Below, piece by piece: positions 41,501 through 54,947 of a stretch of DNA of 64,000 nt. The notes beneath the pieces were generated by a model. It was not told the DNA's origin and did no database searches. It saw only the letters and a program-made list of their open reading frames with translations. Position numbers and translations under genes: made by a program. Origin of the DNA: Malurus cyaneus samueli (taxonomy: Eukaryota > Chordata > Aves > Passeriformes > Maluridae); assembly GCA_009741485.1 (NCBI GenBank), contig CM019217.1, forward strand, positions 43,135,700 through 43,199,699, given 5' to 3'. How positions within the stretch are numbered: the first letter of the stretch is position 1; each line of letters opens with the position of its first letter.

Positions 41501-44500
41501 ATGAAGAAGACATCCTTCATCCTAGCAGAAGCAAGGATGTGAATCGAGAGGATTCACATTCCTCTTGATGTGAATCCATACTTGTAGTGATGGAATGTAG
41601 CCTGCTTTTCATCACCAGAGCAGAAAAGTGCAGGTTTCACCACCTTGCTCTGAGAAAGAGACTTTAGGGTCTAATAATGTTAGTGTCATTTGATTTTGTG
41701 CGTGCTCAGAAGGGTTATATTACTGTGTTGTTATATTGGCTATTGCTAGTGGCCTCTGTTACTGATCAGTCTTGCTCTGTTCTTGTAAGAGTTTAGTTTT
41801 AGCTGTTGATCTTTCATTGTGCTTAAGTTTATTATGATTGTAGTGGAAAATATGTTGTGTCTTGATTTATAAGTTAACAAATACAAGTGTTTAGTGGACC
41901 CTCAACCACTAAAAAGCCAAGCATAGTTGCTTGTAACTGTGGGGTTGAGAATTACTAAGTTTCCTTGATTTTTAGTGTTCTTTTAATAGAATAATATCTA
42001 TCAGAGTTAAAAATCAGATTTATTTCTTTGCTGTTTTTTGTTTTAAACCTGAGTATTTCACCCAAATACTGGTTTTGTTGTCAACTGACAGAAGTTTGGT
42101 TAGGAAAAGAAATAAAACATTTAGTTAAATTCACCAGTCTTCTCCAAAACTCAACTATACAAAGAATTTTTAATTGTTTGTTTTTTGGTTTTTTTTTTTA
42201 AGAGCTACTATTCTTGAAATAAGGTTAAAAATCCTAAAATGTAGTCTGAAATTCTCACTTCAGTCAGACTAAACCTTTGGTAATTCTGGCACCACTGCTT
42301 GATGCCAACCACCATATAGGGATGGGTTAGAAATTGTACCAAAGGGCCTCAATTAGCAAATGCTTCACAAGATCATGTTTATTTCTGTGATGTTTGGCTT
42401 TCCATAGCAGTTGAAGCTGGATAAAAAGATGGATGCTGCTCCTAATTAGACTTCTTTTTCTTTTTTTTGTTTCCAATGACATGAACATACTGTTTTATAG
42501 TCTAGTTATTTAGTACTTTTATATGTAGTAGATCAAAGTGGAAAGTATTTGGGCCAAAATAAAGATTTCAGTAGATTCGAATTGGACATGAAAATGTTGT
42601 TGAAGGATGAGACTTCATATTACAGGTGTGTCAGGCCCTTGTTTGCCTGTATATATGTATATATATGTTTGAATAATAACTTATAAGTTATTATTCTGTT
42701 TAAAGGAGTTGTCTTTATTTCTGATGTTACTTTTTTTTTCAAGGTGTGGCTTTGACAGCAGATACCAAGGTCCAGAGGATGCCAAGTGAATCTGCAGCAC
42801 AGTCCTTAGCTGTGGCACTTCCTGCTTCACAGTCCAGGTACTGCTGTGTTATCTCATTGACACTATTGCTATCTGTGGGAATTTCAAGGCAAATCACAGA
42901 AGCTGGGATCAAATCACAGAAGCTGGGATAGTAATTGGAGTAATTAGAATACTCTTAAAGAAACTGCTTTTGCTGTGGACAGGCATGGTTTTTCTGTATG
43001 CTTTTTGTTTTGTATTGTCATGAGAGGCAATGAGTGTAAGCTGGGACGAGGGAAATTTTGTTTGGGTAGAAGAGAAAAATGTGAGGCTTTGGGGGTGTGT
43101 GTACCCTGAGGTGGTCAAGCCCTGGACAGGGTACCAGGAGAGCTTGTGGACTCTCCATCCTTAGAGAGAGACTCAGCTGGATGCAGCCCTGTGATACCTT
43201 GTAATTTAGCAAGAGAAAGTGGATTGCAATTCATCAACCATTTTCCTTCACCCTAGGGTGGATGCAAACCGGACAGCTGCTGGTGTGGGTGACATTTACA
43301 GGCATGCTGGAATATCTGAGCGTTCACAACCTCCTGGGATGTCTGTGGTGAGTCTGTTGCACATCTGATCTGAAAAGTACATGGTGCTGACAAGATTGCT
43401 TCTGGATCCATGCATGTGTTGCGTGGAAATCTCCTGACTGACCACATTTAATCAGTGTTGGGAAGGCAGAATGAGAAGGTTTTAGGCTTTGGGCAAAGAG
43501 GCAAGCTACAAACCAGATGAGTAACCCTTCTTTTAACTTACAGGCTATGGTGGAAGCTGGTGGAAACAAAAATTCTGCATTAGTACCAAAGAAGGCTCCA
43601 ACCATGCCAAAACCTCAGTGGCATCCACCTTGGAAACTGTACAGAGTAAGTTAGAAATTACATGATGTGCACACACATATGAAAGTAAACATATTTTATG
43701 TAATACCTCAAATCATAATTTTTGATCTCACTCACAAATACCAAATAGGATTCAAAAATGTGATCACAACTAGGTTTTAAATGCACTCTCCCTTTGAACC
43801 TTTTTTTTAATCTCATAGCTGTATTATGATAAATTTGTTAGGTTTGTTGTATTAGTCAGAAATCTGAAGGCTAATCTTTAAAGCAATTTTTTGAAAAACA
43901 GTTGAGCTCTGAGGAGTATGTAGATTTTCTAAATACAGCAGTACTTGACTGTGTTTTCTGTAAAAATTAAGATAAATATCATTGGAAAGAAATGGCACCA
44001 AAATAAACCCATGAGAGATTTATGGTAAACAGATCAAAATTTGAAAAATGCGTGCTTGTTAGGATCACTTTTCAGAAAAATACTGTGAATAAAAATTCAG
44101 CTCACTGGACTAATTCTACATATGAACAGTTTTAAGAAAGATATTTTGTCGAAATCCTTGCTCAAAAGGCAAAAAGCTTGTTGAGACGGCATGGAAATAG
44201 AAACATAGCTGAATGCCAGATGTGGGTTTCATCTCTCTGTTGCTTTAGATCTGCATTTCAACTGGCTTTCCTGAGCTTGGTTTGAAATGGTTTGTGAAAG
44301 GTTTGAACTCAAAATGAGTCAAACAAATTATTTTTTTAGATTTCTCCCCAGAAATGCCCATTTCCATTCCTATATTAGGGGGAAATCCAGGCAGTTATCT
44401 TAAAATCTTGTGTCTGTGGTGTCATGTGATCAGAAGAGTCCACCATCGCTTTCCAAAGTATTTCTGTCTGAGAAGTTTGTTATGTTTAAAATCTTTTGAA

Positions 44501-47500
44501 ATGAGCTGTATGACAATACATGAAATAGGACATCCAGTGAAACCAGTTATAGGTTTTGATTTTAGCTGTCTGACTTTAGAGAATTTAGAGAAACAGACTG
44601 CTGAAAGCAAAGCATATATTGGTGGAGTGTTTCTTGTGAGATAAGTATACATTATTTTATTACTGGAAAGTAATAAAATTACTCATATTACCCCTATTTT
44701 GTGGATGCTTTAAGCAGTTGTTATATAGACATGTGATTTAAGAGCCAATATTTTTGTAGTTGTTCTTTGTATCAGCAGTATGCAGCAGCATAAGAAATCT
44801 GTGCTCAAATAGGGTCTTTCTCTGTAAAGCTTCAAGTGTTGAGCCACTGTATTGTGGACTCTCAAAGGATGTGAAAAAGTTGCTTATAGGAACAGGGTCT
44901 TGACATTACAAGTTCCCCAAGTCTGGTGTATGTAAATTTCTAGTTGTCTCTTTTTTAATTAAAGTAGGAAGCAAGCTGTCTTCAGATCTGTTTCCACATT
45001 TGACTTTTCTTTGTCAATACTAACAAATTTCAATGTTGAAGAGGGAAATTGCATGAAAATATGTACATGTATTATTTCTGATTTAGAAATTTTTTTGTTC
45101 TTTCTGAAGGTTATCAGCGGTCACCTGGGCTGGGTGAGATGTATTGCAGTAGAACCAGGAAATCAGTGGTTTGTTACTGGCTCTGCTGACAGAACCATAA
45201 AGGTAAGAGGTCAGAAGAAATTACTAACAAAGTTTGCAGGAGGTGGGGGTTTTTGTTCCCTGTTTGATTAAAAATGTCACCAGCTCTTGGAAACTATTTC
45301 TTGTTTACTGTTTGCAGAATAATGAGCCACAGAACATTTTTTCTTTTATTACCTTGTCATAAAGGATTTGTGGAATAGCACTAGTTCTTTTCTTGAGATT
45401 TTATTTTGTTACATGGTAGTATCTGGAGAGCAAATGTTTATGTGACCGTATTTTTAACTTAGAGTGCAGCAGGATCACTGACATCTGGTCTGTTTACCCA
45501 GTCTCTCACTGTGTAACTTTTTCCTGTCTGCCTTAAAATATTTTGATGCAGATTTGGGACCTTGCTAGTGGCAAATTGAAATTGTCTTTGACGGGACACA
45601 TCAGTACTGTACGAGGAGTGATAGTAAGTGCAAGAAGTCCATACCTCTTTTCTTGTGGCGAAGACAAACAAGTGAAATGTTGGGATCTTGAATACAATAA
45701 GGTAAGGTGTAGTTTCTTTATTTGAATGAATTTGTGGTAGCAAATACAGAAATCAAAGCATTTAGAATGTTCTTTTAATTATCAGTTTGTGTGTGTGGGT
45801 TTTATTCATCTAGGTTATCAGACATTACCATGGTCATCTAAGTGCTGTCTATGGCTTAGACTTGCATCCAACGATAGATGTGCTGGTGACATGTAGCAGA
45901 GATTCAACAGCACGAGTAAGTATAGCATTCTTGTGTTTTAACATCTTGATATGTGTATTTCAATATCTTCCATTTGTAAAAATGATCACTTTGCAAAAGT
46001 CAGTCTAGATGAAATTCTAAGATGATTTGTGTTAGCTTTGTCTTACAGTGTTGTTAAAATTGAAGCCCAAATGCACAAACATGCCATGTCACTTCAGGAT
46101 AATGTCTTACTTCTTAGTTTAGGAGGTAGACTACATAATGTATGTGGGATTGCTCAGTGGTATGAGTCTATAGTGACTTAAATTATCCATACACCTAGAA
46201 GTTCACTGGCAGGTTCCCTGCTCCCCTTGAAATACACCAGCTGAAGGAGTTTTGTGATAAATTGTTGGATGAAAAATACCACTAATACTGCTTTTTAATT
46301 TGTAGGACCATGGCCAGAAATCATGTGGTCAATGTACTTGTTACTGATCTCTGACATATTTACTGTGAATTCACAGATTTGGGATGTAAGGACGAAAGCC
46401 AGTGTGCACACACTGTCAGGACACACAAATGCAGTAGCGACTGTGAAGTGCCAAGCTGCAGAACCACAAATTATTACAGGTATAGTAAGCGTGGTTTCAA
46501 GAGTAACATGCTTGAAAAACCTTGTGATGAATGTGTTTGTTCAGTAATTGTGTGTTGTTCATAATGTTATCTTTGTGAATTTAGTCACTATCTCTTACTA
46601 GTTTCTGTTGAAAATGGGCCATGCAGTGGTTATTACATGCCTCTAATGGTAGGTTTAAGCAAATATGGCTGTGCATTGTTTGAACATTTCCCTGGTGTTT
46701 GCATTTGTGTTATAATGTATATTGAGACTTGCATTTTCTGTGATACTTCAGTTCTCCCCAATTTAGTTAAGGAGTGTCCAGAACCATGGTTAAGTGTTCG
46801 TCTTCTTATTGTGTCACAGTCTGGCTTTGCAGTGTAACACCTTTGTTCTTGAATTTCAAACTAGGTGAAAAGATTTTGCAATCCAGCATCTTCTTCACTT
46901 GAGGTGGCATTAGAATATTTTTGTCTCTTTCATATCATTTTGGCTTTATCAAAGTAATGATTATGATAGAGTGAAGGTGATTGTTTCTACTATTTTTTAA
47001 ATTTTCTTTTCATTGTAGGCAGTCATGATACTACCATACGGCTCTGGGACTTGGTGGCAGGAAAAACTCGTGTTACTTTAACAAATCACAAGAAATCTGT
47101 AAGAGCGGTAGTGCTACATCCAAGACAGTAAGTTTTCTTCATTCTTTACACTTCCACAAGTTCAAGGCTTTGAGAGGTGAAGAGAGCCAATGTAAATGAT
47201 GATCTAGAATGGTAGAGCATAATAATGTGAGAAACCAATGCACTTAGGATGATGCAAAAACGTACATACCCATTTTTAGATACATTTTACTGCACTGATT
47301 GTGCTTTCTTCATACTGGCGTTGGTGTACATTGACAGTCCTAAGAATATCTTATATTCCACAGTTACTTATGTGTGTGCCTTTCATTCAGTCCATAAAGA
47401 TCAGTGATACAAGGCTTGTAAGGCTAATAATAAATATGTAAGTGAATGGTTGTGAGCAGAAAGTGTAATTGTTTTATGTGCCATTGCACATGTGTGATTA

Positions 47501-50500
47501 ATATTAAAGAAGACATTAATGGCATAGCCTTTTTTTTTTTTTAATATGTGGTTCATTACATAAGACATTTCAATCTAACTGGCCTTAAAAGAAAACTTAT
47601 TGTCAGATGTGAAGCTTTGAAGCAGCTGTTTTTGGAAGTGCTCTGAATTTAGATGCTATATTTTGATGCACAACGGTTGCCTGTTTGGATCAATCCCTAT
47701 TAAGACAATGGAGAAAAGGAATTCACATAGAACTTAAATACTTCTGCACCTTTAATATTTTAAAATTATATTCTGTCATTTCTATCAGAAACTCAGAATC
47801 TTTGATATGCGTAAACTCTGATACAGTGTGTGCCTGAAAAATTGTATAGCCTATTAGTAATAGCTATAGAAAAAATCTCTAGTTTTACTAGAGGTTTATT
47901 ACATCCCGAATAAAAAAATGTAGTTCCAGTTTCAGCTTCATCTGTTATACCTTTCTGAAAATAAGCTTGATGTATTCTTGTCAGACAGTAGCAAATGTCA
48001 GCCTATATTTCAGCATTTCTGGTTGTTTTTAATGTTCTGGTATTTTCTTGTAATATTCACTTTTTTAATTCATAGTATCTTTTAAATAGACAGCAATTTG
48101 CCTGGGCAATGAAAGGATTCCTACAGGTTTTTGTATGTTCTACCCAAATAACCATGTAATTGTTTGCACATCTTAAAAATGAAGGAAAATTGTTATTTTA
48201 GGGTTACTCAGTAGAAGAAACTATCTTTTTTAGTCATGTTTTTGCAGGGCTTTTTCCTTGCTTATGTAATTTTGGAAGACTAGCCATTAGCCCGTGCTTG
48301 GGGTTTGTTGCTTTTTTGTCCTGTTAACTTTGGTGATGATGCCCATATACCTGAAAATTTGCAGAATAATAATTGAGAAGAACTTTATGTGGATTTAAAA
48401 TATTTGTTTGCATATTAAATCCTTTGCCACAGAGGATGTTACAGTTCAGTCTATGAAGCAGAAAGATAACAGGAATAGGTAACTCATGACTCCATAAAAT
48501 TACTTAATTTCATGTGAAATAAACATGTCAGAGAAGTAGTTTTAATATTAGAAGTAATTTTGCAACTATTATTTAGCAGTACTTTTAATGAAGGACATTT
48601 GCTCTCACTACAGCTGTTTTGAGTTTTAATATACTGTGTTTATTTTCTTTCAGTTACACATTTGCATCTGGTTCTCCAGATAATATTAAGCAGTGGAAAT
48701 TCCCAGATGGAAACTTCATTCAGAATCTCTCTGGTCACAATGCTATTATCAACACGCTGGCTGTAAATTCCGATGGTGTTCTGGTCTCAGGAGGTAAAAA
48801 TGAGAAATACTCATTCTTCTCTCCCCCATGTACATGTGGCTGGAAGTCCTTAGGCAGGACTCACTGAGGTCTGCTTTATCTAGGCCTGTAAGCCTGCTGC
48901 AGCACACCATTTCACTTCATAGTGCGTAGGGCCGCTTTTATCTTCTTCGGTGTTTCTGAGCTGTGTGCAAATAAAATGAAGGACTTGTAATGAGCTGCAT
49001 GGAAGAGATTTCCTCTTCTCAGTTGCTCTTCTCAGTTCTCTTGCTGCTGCAAGGCTCCAGAGTCCATCCTTTAGGGTCTGCTGATCATCAGTGCCTCCTC
49101 AAGTGTTAGCCACACATTGATGCACTGAGACTGGATAAAGGATATAGAAACCTCTGGCTAAAGCAGATAGGGAATGAGGCACTTGGTCCTGTGTGCCCTT
49201 GGTCCACTTTGATACACTATGTCCTGGAGGCTGGGGATGTGGAGTAAGATGGAAATGTGCTAAGCAGCAGTTGAAAAGCAGCCAATTACACTGTTACCTT
49301 ACTATGGTTATGTTTCTATGTGTAAAAGGTGCCCTTCATTTTAAAATCTGTCTGAAGCTGTGTTTGACAGCTAACTCATTCACAGTAAGAACAAGTTCTT
49401 TGCAAAATACTGTGATGGACTCATATTTCATTATTATTTGAAGATGCTTTTAGAACATCCTTGTTAGACTTTTTCGTATTAGTAGTAGCTTGTGTCTTGA
49501 AACATACCTTCTCCAAAGAAAAAAACCCACTATTATTTTAATAATATTAGTTGTGACTTCTAAAAAATGAAAATTTGAGTATCATTTCTGCTCTTTAATC
49601 CTCATGCTGTCTATAGCAACTTCAAAGAAGGTGATGCTGAAATAAAATAAGTTGATTTTACCTTGGAGTATTCTGTTGTAGAAACACCCTTCATGAAACA
49701 TCTGGATTTCTTACCTACTGGGCAGCTGTGGAAAAAACTAAATTTTAATGGAATTGTTTTGGCTAGATAATGCTTTGGAAGGGTATTTGGTTTTGTAACT
49801 GAAAAATTACCTTGAGAGCTTATCCTTCTGAATAGAGAGTTCAGATTGCTGTGAATGCCCTGTAGCTGATACCCCCAGCAGCAATACTGGCAGTGATTTA
49901 AACTGGATTTGGAATAAAACATCTGCAAGCATTAAACCTACTTTGCATTATGTAAGAGTCCTTGATGTCCTTAATCTCCATGGTAGGATGATGCCTCTTC
50001 ATTCAGCTTTAGTGGAACTACTGAGCCAGGGAGCTTGAGCCTCAGAATCCAGTCCTTACTGTGCTTCCAAAGCAACTTGCTGCAATTGTCTTGTGATGTA
50101 GTGTATCATCTCTCTGGGTTATCTGATGAAAATATGGATGAGATTCTGAAGAAGGAAAATAGCAGAAAATAGGAAAACTTGTAGGGTGTGCTGAGCTATT
50201 TCACATGAATGTTATATGATGCATTCCTGATGTATTTACTAGTTGTTCATGATTCTAGAAAATAGATAGAAATTTAACTGGTCAAAATGCTAAGTTTGTT
50301 TGTTTGTTGCAGCTGATAATGGTACTATGCATCTTTGGGACTGGAGAACTGGATACAATTTCCAGAGAGTACATGCAGCTGTACAGCCAGGATCTTTGGA
50401 CAGTGAATCAGGAATATTTGCTTGTGTTTTTGACCAGTCAGAAAGCAGATTGCTAACTGCTGAAGCTGATAAAACCATAAAAGTATACAAAGAAGATGAT

Positions 50501-51553
50501 ACTGCGGTATGTCAAAGTGTTTTTTTAAAGTATTTTCATAAAATCCAAAAAAATCAGACAAGTAGAACATACTAGTAGGGGACATGTTCCGACATGTAAT
50601 CCATTTTGTTGAGGTTTGAAAAAAATACGTAATAGCATTAAAAGGACAGTAGCTAATTTCTGCATTCCTAAACTCTATGCTGTAGTACTACTAAGTGTCA
50701 GGTCTGTGAACTCTTCTGCTTAAGGTCATTATGGTGAAGTTTGGAGAAATCTGAATATGATATTGTACTTTGGCTTTTGAAGCCAGTGGGGAACTGTGTG
50801 TGGTTATATTGATAAAAAATGGGGGTAAGTAAAAGGATTGCAGTTTAAAAGTTTATTGTACTTATTTATATGATATAATTAGTTATTGGCTTTCACAATT
50901 TTAAAGAATTAAGAGTAAATAGCTTGTTTTCAAACTTACTCTAAAATCTGAATTCATTTATCAGGGGAGAAGACAATAGATAATTGTATAGTTTATCAGT
51001 GTATGTCTTCAATGGAAGGAATATTAGGAATTTTATTAAACAATGTAAATTTTGTGCTGAATTAGACTTGGAGCAAATCTTAGATACAAAGAATAAGGAA
51101 TGTTTTGTCCATTTTGCAACTGGGCAAACTGCAGACTCGATGGCATCTACTAATACTGATGCAGATGTCTCTGGAAGGCCTGTCACTGGCTACTCCTGTT
51201 CATGTGCTTTGATAACCACAATGTTGTATTGGGAATGCCTTGGCAATCTGATATTTTCCTTGTTGGAAAAAAAAGAGACAAGAACAGAACAAGTTCTGCT
51301 ATGTATTTTAGGCAGTGAGATGATAGAAAATCTAATTTGGGTAAATTAATTATATTGTAGATCAGGTATTTATAATGCCATGTATGAAATAGACTACATA
51401 TACTTCCTAAGTAATATTTTTAACTAAACCTTAATTACAGGTGAACTTCAAGTTTAAAATAATCTTTATACAATTATTTTTTTTTCCCTTTAGACTGAAG
51501 AAACCCATCCTGTCAGCTGGAAACCAGAAATTATCAAGAGAAAGCGATTTTAG
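38109..51553 (+). CDS. PLRG1: Pleiotropic regulator 1 (PRL1/Prp46 spliceosomal WD40 protein), 516 aa in 15 exons
   Basis: Nuclear core component of the Prp19/CDC5L (NTC) complex, needed for pre-mRNA splicing. Exons: 38109-38117, 39837-39943, 40184-40326, 41400-41453, 42744-42837, 43257-43347, 43544-43645, 45110-45202, 45552-45701, 45814-45915, 46377-46479, 47019-47127, 48654-48793, 50313-50506, 51494-51553. All phases join. Human is 514 aa and near-identical over most of the length. The N-terminal 200 residues include [20 protein letters not shown] and the [16 protein letters not shown] segment. Seven WD40 blades follow from about 201, with strand-end motifs IWDLASG, CWDLEYN, IWDVRTK, LWDLVAG, QWKFPDG, LWDWRTG and VYKEDDT. 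The tail is basic (IIKRKRF). The first coding exon holds only MAE. Confidence 0.97.
38608..39030 (+). mobile_element. CR1 LINE fragment, plus orientation, in PLRG1 intron 1
   Basis: Reads along the CR1 3' region: TATGAGGAGTGGCTGAGG, TTCAGCCTGGAGAAGAG, TTCTTCACCCAGTGGGTGG, AGGCACTGGAACAGG, GGACTTGATGATCCTTGTG, then AACTCAGCTTATTCTGTGG and a degenerate TGTGATGC tail. It is 5'-truncated, as is usual for CR1. It starts about 500 bases after the PLRG1 start codon, in opposite orientation to the copy on the other side of the promoter. Confidence 0.88.
41534..41562 (+). other. Small inverted repeat in PLRG1 intron 4
   Basis: TGTGAATC, five-base spacer GAGAG, then GATTCACA: a perfect 8-bp stem extendable by an A-T pair. 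TGTGAATC occurs once more about 30 bases on. No C/D or H/ACA snoRNA boxes were recognised around it. Confidence 0.7.
42650..42669. repeat. TATATATG microsatellite in PLRG1 intron 4
   Basis: Short (TA)n/TATATG run shortly before exon 5. Confidence 0.7.
42891..42930. repeat. 20-bp tandem duplication in PLRG1 intron 5
   Basis: Two adjacent copies of a 20-bp unit starting AAATCACAGAAGC, identical except for the last base, about 55 bases after the exon 5 donor. Confidence 0.9.
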
Positions 51554-51678
51554 TGTGGCAACATACTACTCCTGTAATTTTGTTTTGGCATTTCTGAGAG
51601 CATTCAGTCACATTTTGTTCTGCCTAGAGCAGCAGAGCAAGAAGTCAGCCAAGACATTGCTATTTCAATATGTTTTAT

Positions 51679-51684
51679 AATAAA
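51679..51684 (+). terminator. PLRG1: PLRG1 proximal poly(A) signal AATAAA
   Basis: 126 bases past the stop codon, followed by T-rich sequence with TTTTGTCTTT and TTTTGTTG. Probably the main 3' end. Confidence 0.75.
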
Positions 51685-52497
51685 TTTTATTCCTCTTTTC
51701 TTTTGTCTTTTTTTGTTGCGATTCCAGCAAACCAGTTGCAGCTGTTAATTTTGTGGAGCATGCATAGTTCATGAAACAGATAGGTGTGCAGGTGGTTATT
51801 TTTTTAGACTTACACTCAGTAGATTCTTGTAAAACTATTTTGATGAGCTAGATTTTCTGAAACATCCTTGCTTCAAAAGTTAATTGCAAATTTAATGCAT
51901 AGAAGTCATCTCCTGGGAATTTCTTGGGGACACTTTCAGATTTTAGACCATTATTGTTTATTGTACATAGGTTAAGTCTATACTAAATTAGAGTTACAGA
52001 GCAATTTAAAAACAAGCAGGACAACACAATAATAAGGTAGTTTACTTTATAAACATGGTCACTGAGCACTGCCGGTGCTGTTGTATTGAATGAAATGGAT
52101 CTTCAAAGTGTTTCTTTCCCCATGAAATCTTTCAAATGGAGGCACTCATCTTTATTTATCTTAGTTCAGAATGGGCCTTCTGTAGCAAGGACCACTGTCA
52201 AATCATACTGTTCGCAGTCGCTGCAGGGTGGGTTAGGACCTGTTGACTTTCTTTGTAGATGAACTATTGGTTTTTTCCAGTTATCTAAAGCATATATGAC
52301 AGCAGAGTGCAGTGAACTTTTAAAACTGAGCTTGATGAAAAACTCTTACTTCATTTAAGCCTTAATATTTAATTTTACAGGCTGCTGTCTTCCCGTGATC
52401 TTAGGAAGGAATTTTTAAACAACTGTTACTGAAAGATAATTTGTACTTCTGGAGGGACAAATCTTTCATTGGCTTTACAAATAGTCACATAATAAGC

Positions 52498-52503
52498 AAT
52501 AAA
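52498..52503 (+). terminator. PLRG1: Possible distal PLRG1 poly(A) signal
   Basis: A second AATAAA about 0.8 kb farther on, followed within 40 bases by a GT-rich run (TGTCTGTGTGTG). It would give a longer 3' UTR. Use is not shown. Confidence 0.45.
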
Positions 52504-52675
52504 CATGTAAGCCTCCTTGCTACTGTCTGTGTGTGCTGCTCTTAAAACTCATTCTCTTCACAGGGCAGTGGAGAAAATCATTGTCAGTTATTGGCAACTT
52601 TGCTAGCAGTGTTAATAGATGCATTGGCAAGTTTTATGCTGGGTTGATGCTGAGAGTTAATCTGTGGCCTCACTG

Positions 52676-52701
52676 ATATCAAGCATTGATATCAAGCAGT
52701 T
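52676..52701. repeat. 13-bp tandem duplication
   Basis: TGATATCAAGCA occurs twice with a 13-base period, downstream of PLRG1. Confidence 0.8.
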
Positions 52702-54694
52702 CACAATAATTCTATTCTCTACCAGTTTTACTTATTTCAAATCTAGGATTTACGTTAGAAAATGAGTTATTTGCAATGTAATTTACAAAAAGCTAGTAAG
52801 ACTGAATGTTGTTTATATTATGAGAATTTTTGTCTTTTTTATGATGCACAGGAGGTCTTGTATTTATAATCTGAGTGATTGACAGTGTCATTTTAAGGGA
52901 GTCCATGCTGCATAAATAGCAGAATTTTAGTAGACAGCTGCTGTCAGAAGGAACTTCACAAAATAGGAAGGGTAATATTTGGTATTTATGAGTTGGATTA
53001 AGCAGCTTTCATTTGGGTGGTAATTTGAATTTTTTTATCTGTTACAAATTAGTTTTTTTGATTACAGTTCCTTCCATGTTAACTAACATAACAGTTAAAA
53101 ATACAGGCTGTGGTTTACGCATGTTGTATACTGCTACTAAGACTTCATTCCAGAAATCAATGAATTAGTGGTGTTACACAAAATTAGGCTGCTCACAGTG
53201 AAATCCTCTTTAGGAAAGCAGAGTGGAGAGAAACAACTTACTTGAAAGGAGGTGGATTGTTGAGGATTTCTTTGGTTAGTTTTTTTTTTTTTTAAGAATT
53301 GTCTCTTTTGGTAGTTTGGAATGAGGCAGGAGAAATTACAGCTCTGTCTATGGCCCAGAGTTGTAGCATGTCTTTTCTGTACTGGCACTGTGCTTTAGAA
53401 ACTGCTTTTATTCCACTCTTAATCATTTTGTAGAGACCAGAAAGTCTCCTTAAGAATGTGTGTTTTTCTCTGGACTTCTGCAGGAATCTGCCATCTTGGG
53501 GCAGTGGTTACCAGAGCATTTCTTTTTTGTGCCCTCAGTAAAGATTTTGTTTATAAATTAAAGACTGCGCACTGTTATTTGGGATAATACGTTTCTTTTA
53601 GGCTGTAGGATATGCTGCCCCAGTTCTAAGAAAGATTTTTTTAAAAAGTGTATTATTGAAAATTTTATTTACTTGTTCATTTCCTTCCCAGCAGTTTTTT
53701 CTTCCACTTGACAGTAATGTGAATATCAACACCTGTTCTTCTGTAAGTATTATTTATGTTGCATCAAGATTTTAATTTCATCAAATTATTCTCTAGTGCA
53801 GAGTAAGCCTGGATAGTCAGTTGTGATGCACATAAGCCTGATTGTGTAGGATACACAGTAACATTGGATTTGTCCATGTGAGTCATGAGGTGAAGCAAAA
53901 GAGGAGGATCTGATCTACTGGGTGTATTTTCCATGGTTCTCGAAAGGGTCACACTGCAATATTAGTTTAAGTAATATTGATGGGAGTCTAATCACAAAAA
54001 ATAATTACAGTCCTTAATTTCATAAAATTTGATGTCTTCTGTATAGGATCAAATAATTTCTGCCACAAACCCTGAGATTTGTTTTATACTGTACATATAT
54101 TTGCAGAGAAGTAAGAAAATTGGTTTTGCTTGTAACATAAAAAAGTGTAACTGGTAAAAGTGATGAATTTTCAGATCATTCTTTGCTGTATACTGAAGCA
54201 TACAGTCTAAGCTGTGCAGCTAAAATGCTGTTTTTTGCTGGCAGCATAAAGGTTGTGCACAACAATGCATATTTGGCAACTGAAAGGCTTAGAGAAACAA
54301 GCCTTTAAGGGCAGCTTATTTTTACTTTTGTTGGATTGGAATTAAAATGCTATACCTGATGTAAGTGACAGCAATTTAGCAATCAATAAAACCTTCCATA
54401 CAATGTGAATCCATGTCTTTTTTCCATTATGGTTTTCATAGTAAGAAGAAAAAAAACACAACTGTATTGAAAATGAAAGTAATTTAGGATTGAAATGGAC
54501 TGTCTCCCATAGTGCAGTAATAAATATGTCTGTGCAGCAGCCGTAATGGGAAGAGAGAAAGTATAGATTGCTGTTTTATGGAGATCTTCCTGTCTGTATG
54601 AAGGGATTAGCAAAACAGATGCAGAGTTCATACATTTGCTCTAGGGCATTTTATAAAAACATGAAAACACCTCTGGAGTTAAGTATGAGTTCTA

Positions 54695-54751
54695 GGGCGA
54701 GTTCTGTTATGAGAGCTTTGTGGGCGAGTTCTGTTATGAGAGCTTTGTGGG
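54695..54751. repeat. 27-bp perfect tandem duplication
   Basis: Two identical 27-base units starting GGGCGAGTTCTG and ending GAGCTTTGT, followed by GGG as if a third copy were beginning. Located in the flank downstream of PLRG1. Confidence 0.9.
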
Positions 54752-54901
54752 TGGAAGAAAACGTAAACTAATTTTAGTATGTCTTAATGGGAGCAAATTA
54801 AAGGGATATTTCTGTACATGGCATGGAACTGAAAACTTGGTCACAATGAAGTCAGTGGGATTTTATAATGGAATTTTGAAGTGATTCCACTTGGTGGACT
54901 G

Positions 54902-54904
<3 letters not shown>

Positions 54905-54946
<42 letters not shown>
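54905..54946. repeat. 42-base poly(T) run
   Basis: Uninterrupted T run followed by GTTTGTTGG/TTGG-rich sequence. It could be the poly(A) of a minus-strand retroposition, but no body was recognised and no target duplication seen. Confidence 0.9.

Positions 54947-54947
<1 letters not shown>

Noticed and set aside
46323..46837. Frames extending PLRG1 exon 11 past its splice sites
   Set aside because: The phase-correct exon is 46377-46479; the extensions break the WD40 repeat and read intron.
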